DNA from: ANME-2 cluster archaeon
GTDB taxonomy: Archaea > Halobacteriota > Methanosarcinia > Methanosarcinales > Methanocomedenaceae
Direction of reading: 5' to 3'
Length of the DNA: 7,705 bases
Assembly: GCA_022353185.1 (NCBI GenBank)
Contig: JAKRWB010000179.1
Coordinates: 1-7,705 of the forward strand
Shown piece after piece: positions 5,539 to 7,705 of the stretch (the stretch's first letter is position 1; each line of letters begins with the position of its first letter). The notes under the pieces are model-generated. The model was not told the origin of the DNA. It saw only the letters and a list, made by a program, of their open reading frames with translations, and did no database searches. The position numbers were made by a program, and so were the translations under genes.

Positions 5539-6216
5539 ATGAGATTAGATGCATTTTTAGTTGAGCAAAGCCTTGTGACCAGCAGGGGTAGAGCCAAACG
5601 TGCCATAATAAGCGGCAAGGTAAGCGTAGACGGAACAATCGTTTTCAAACCATCCACCTGGATTGGATACAATAATGATATTAAAATAATGGAAGATATA
5701 GACGTGCCTGCAGGTTACCTGAAACTTAAAGCCATCCAGCAGCAAACCCAGCTCATACATCCTGGCGATACAGTGCTGGACCTGGGTTCCAGTGCAGGTG
5801 GCTTCATTATTTTTGCATCTGAGATCGGCAGCAATATCATCGGTATCGAGTTCAGTGATGAGTTCATGCCGTCCCTTGAAAAGTTGGCAGAGTTACACGA
5901 TAATGTCCAGGTGATGAAGGGAGACATTTTCAACATCCCGCTTAACTCACTGTCCGACCGGCCTGTGGATGTGATATTGAACGATATTACCGTTGAGCCC
6001 GAGGATTCCATAAAAGTGCTTGAAAGAGTCCTGCCGCTGTTAAAACCTGGTGGACGTATATTACAGGTATTAAAGCTTGGTGACGGGAGCGGGCTGGACG
6101 AACATATTGAGAGAATGGAAGGAATCGGGGTATCGATCCAGCACATAATCAAACCTGACAAGAGAGAAGTTTATGTGGTAGCAGTACGAAATGGAGAGAA
6201 CGAGGCGAAAGAATAA
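5539..6216 (+). CDS. S4-domain, FtsJ-like rRNA 2'-O-methyltransferase (TlyA-like)
   Basis: Likely a SAM-dependent RNA ribose methyltransferase acting on rRNA. The 225-residue product begins with an S4 RNA-binding domain at about 1-50 (MRLDAFLVE, SRGRAKRAIISGKVSVDG). A linker resembling the TlyA junction (VPAGYLKL, 56-63) joins it to a Rossmann methyltransferase. SAM motif I is VLDLGSSAGGF at 79-89 and the acidic residue after beta-2 is in IGIEFSD. The FtsJ catalytic tetrad is plausible as K62 or K64, D149 (in LNDI), K179 (in LQVLKLG) and E210 (in KREVYVV). Bacterial TlyA methylates 16S and 23S rRNA and is a little longer; the archaeal target is not known to me. The rhomboid gene starts at the next base after the TAA stop, so the two are co-transcribed. 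Family is fairly certain, exact substrate open. Confidence 0.85.
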   Translation: MRLDAFLVEQSLVTSRGRAKRAIISGKVSVDGTIVFKPSTWIGYNNDIKIMEDIDVPAGYLKLKAIQQQTQLIHPGDTVLDLGSSAGGFIIFASEIGSNIIGIEFSDEFMPSLEKLAELHDNVQVMKGDIFNIPLNSLSDRPVDVILNDITVEPEDSIKVLERVLPLLKPGGRILQVLKLGDGSGLDEHIERMEGIGVSIQHIIKPDKREVYVVAVRNGENEAKE

Positions 6217-7020
6217 ATGTCAGGGATATGCAGTGTATGTGGAAAAAAAGAGATGCTGCCCTATAAGTGCAAATTTTGCGGCTGGACATATTGTTCAGAA
6301 CACAGACTGCCTGAGAACCATGAATGTACCGGGCTGGAAATACTCAAAACACAAGCACGGGACAGTGGCAGGATTGTGTACAACCCTGAACCCGAACCAG
6401 TAAGTAAGCAAAACATGGGCATTCCGGGACTAAGCCGTCGGATTAAGTCGCCTTATGCCATCCCGGTATCAAGGAACTACTCTTTGTATATCATGGTGGC
6501 ATGCGTGGTGGTATTCTTTTTACAGCAGTTGATTCCGGCATTTACCGGTCTATTCCTGTTAGTGCCCCAGCTGGCTGCCATTCACCCCTGGACCGTATTT
6601 ACCTATATGTTCCTGCATGGGAGTGGCATACACCTGTTATTCAACATGCTGGTACTGTTCTTCTTCGGCCCCATCCTTGAGCGGAAGATAGGAAGTTACA
6701 AGTTCCTGAGTGTATATTTCGGAGCCGGACTCTTTTCAGCACTGGGACACATGGTATTTTCAGGCTCGCCTGTACTGGGTGCAAGCGGGGCCATATACGG
6801 CATATTTGCATGTCTGGCAATACTGGATCCCGAAATTCGTGTATATGTCTATTTCATCCCTATGAAAATAGCTCAGGCACTGGTGCTATTTGCCGCCATC
6901 GATATATTTTTTATGGGGTCCAATGACATGATAGCCCATGCAGCACACCTATCAGGTCTGGCATTCGGGTTGTACATGGGTCTGAAATTAAAGAAAGGTG
7001 TTTCAAAGTCAGCATGGTGA
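6217..7020 (+). CDS. Rhomboid family intramembrane serine protease with N-terminal AN1 zinc finger
   Basis: A membrane protease of 267 residues that would cleave transmembrane segments of other proteins. Residues 5-37 match the AN1 zinc finger exactly: C5-x2-C8-x9-C18-x2-C21-x4-C26-x2-H29-x5-H35-x-C37. A hydrophilic linker leads to about six membrane helices from residue 88. The rhomboid active site is complete: H139 and N143 in HLLFN, the nucleophile S190 in GASGAIYG, and H244 in AHAAHLSGLAFG. The AN1-rhomboid fusion is known in archaea, for example haloarchaeal RhoII; the finger probably binds a partner or ubiquitin-like protein on the cytosolic side, but this is inference. The start ATG follows the methyltransferase stop directly, with GAGG (6202-6205) 11 nt upstream. 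No substrate candidate is visible in the window. Confidence 0.92.
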   Translation: MSGICSVCGKKEMLPYKCKFCGWTYCSEHRLPENHECTGLEILKTQARDSGRIVYNPEPEPVSKQNMGIPGLSRRIKSPYAIPVSRNYSLYIMVACVVVFFLQQLIPAFTGLFLLVPQLAAIHPWTVFTYMFLHGSGIHLLFNMLVLFFFGPILERKIGSYKFLSVYFGAGLFSALGHMVFSGSPVLGASGAIYGIFACLAILDPEIRVYVYFIPMKIAQALVLFAAIDIFFMGSNDMIAHAAHLSGLAFGLYMGLKLKKGVSKSAW

Positions 7021-7037
7021 ATATTTGAGTCGTAAAG

Positions 7038-7075
7038 TATAATTATCTACAAGTGGATTAACAAATAAGCAGGAG
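7038..7075 (+). promoter_or_regulatory. Candidate promoter and ribosome binding site of the DUF2150 gene
   Basis: TATAATTAT at 7038-7046 is a plausible TATA box, placing transcription start near 7065. AGGAG at 7071-7075 is 10 nt before the ATG at 7086. The 65-nt gap after the rhomboid stop and this pair of signals suggest a separate transcript, though read-through from the rhomboid gene is possible. Confidence 0.45.
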
Positions 7076-7085
7076 CAATAGAACA

Positions 7086-7705
7086 ATGGCAAAGAAAAAA
7101 GCAAAGGGCAAGAAGAAATCAGCGACTAGCCCAGTTTCTACTATACATTTCCCATCCTATTCCGAAGAGAGATGGAATAATTGGCTGGAACAGGTCAAAG
7201 AAAGCGGTTTCGAACTTAAGGAGGATGAAGACCCTGGAGATTCTGGTCAAATATTTGTCAACATGGAAGATGATATTATCCTTGCATGCCTCAAGGTTAT
7301 TTCCAAATTCGATAATAGTGAATTCACAGTAGACGGGGCATTCGATGCACTAAATGAGATTAAGATCATTGTATTGAAACCTCTGGATCCCATCAGTGAG
7401 CCAATTGACCTGATGCTCGATTCACTCCAGACATCGTTGATTGGTGTTTTTGCTTCCTGTGAATGTTATTTTGACGGAGCTTATGACAAATCGGCTGACC
7501 TTACTCCCATCATCAAAAGTGCATTAGAGGCTGAAGAAGCTGATGACCCGGGAAGTGCTATAGGTTATATTGCAACCATCGGGGCCAGCGTGCTCGCCGG
7601 CGCAGAACTTCCGGAAGATGCTTTGTCAGAGATTCCTTATGGCCTGGTGGCTGAGTGGTTAGATGGTATAGATTCCATTGCCGCTGCCATGCTGGGAGAT
7701 GACAG
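7086..7705 (+). CDS. DUF2150 family protein, 3' end cut by the window
   Basis: An open frame of 206 codons with no stop before the window ends. A lysine-rich N-terminal tail (residues 1-11) precedes a conserved-looking body: SYSEERWNNWLEQVKESGF near 24-42, VNMEDDIILACLKVISKF near 58-75, LMLDSLQTSLIGVFASCECYFDG near 108-130 and a final block around GLVAEWLDGIDSIAAAM near 185-201. From memory these match the archaeal family DUF2150, whose members are about 190-210 residues, so little of the C-terminus is probably missing. The protein is soluble and acidic apart from the tail, with no signal peptide or membrane segment. Its function is unknown. The cysteine pair in SCEC does not by itself suggest metal binding. 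Confidence 0.78.
   Translation, partial: MAKKKAKGKKKSATSPVSTIHFPSYSEERWNNWLEQVKESGFELKEDEDPGDSGQIFVNMEDDIILACLKVISKFDNSEFTVDGAFDALNEIKIIVLKPLDPISEPIDLMLDSLQTSLIGVFASCECYFDGAYDKSADLTPIIKSALEAEEADDPGSAIGYIATIGASVLAGAELPEDALSEIPYGLVAEWLDGIDSIAAAMLGDD

Noticed and set aside
1..7705. CRISPR arrays, insertion sequences, tRNA genes, defence systems
   Set aside because: I looked for regularly spaced repeats, terminal inverted repeats with a transposase, cloverleaf-like segments and defence-type genes, and saw none.

Overview
The window looks like part of an archaeal chromosome from the order Methanosarcinales or a close relative, either a methanogen or an anaerobic methane oxidiser of the ANME-2/Methanoperedens type. 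The evidence is gene content. It holds mer (F420-dependent methylene-tetrahydromethanopterin reductase), directly followed by fpoF (F420H2 dehydrogenase input subunit), which is the gene order I recall from Methanosarcina. It also holds cofC (F420 biosynthesis), an archaeal-type NMN adenylyltransferase, an AN1-finger rhomboid and a DUF2150 protein. Genes are tightly packed, and the promoters and Shine-Dalgarno sites are archaeal in style. The sequence does not decide between methanogen and methanotroph.

Layout: (1) Positions 1-1064 are about one fifth G+C by hand count and contain no gene I can support, only T-runs, short inverted repeats and TATA-like stretches. (2) On the + strand, an ADP-ribosylglycohydrolase family gene (about 1116-2075) is followed after 24 nt by cofC (2100-2756). 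(3) cofC converges on a minus-strand operon with a 13-nt gap and back-to-back T-runs. That operon, in transcription order, is mer (5384-4401), fpoF (4400-3261) and nadM (3288-2770); its genes abut or overlap. (4) A 154-nt divergent promoter region separates mer from a + strand pair: an S4-domain/FtsJ-like RNA methyltransferase (5539-6216) and an AN1-zinc-finger rhomboid protease (6217-7020). (5) A DUF2150 gene with its own promoter starts at 7086 and runs off the window end.

Functionally the centre is an F420 neighbourhood. CofC helps build coenzyme F420. Mer exchanges electrons between F420 and the C1 carrier. FpoF passes electrons from F420H2 to the membrane Fpo complex. NadM supplies NAD. 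The flanking genes (RNA methylation, intramembrane proteolysis, DUF2150) look like ordinary housekeeping genes.

I did not find a clearly novel multi-gene system. The points most worth a second look are: the single in-frame TAG codons that separate mer from fpoF and the glycohydrolase from cofC; the four extra cysteines in FpoF; the TTG and GTG starts of mer and fpoF, each with GGAGG at 7 nt; and the 1-kb AT-rich gene-free stretch.
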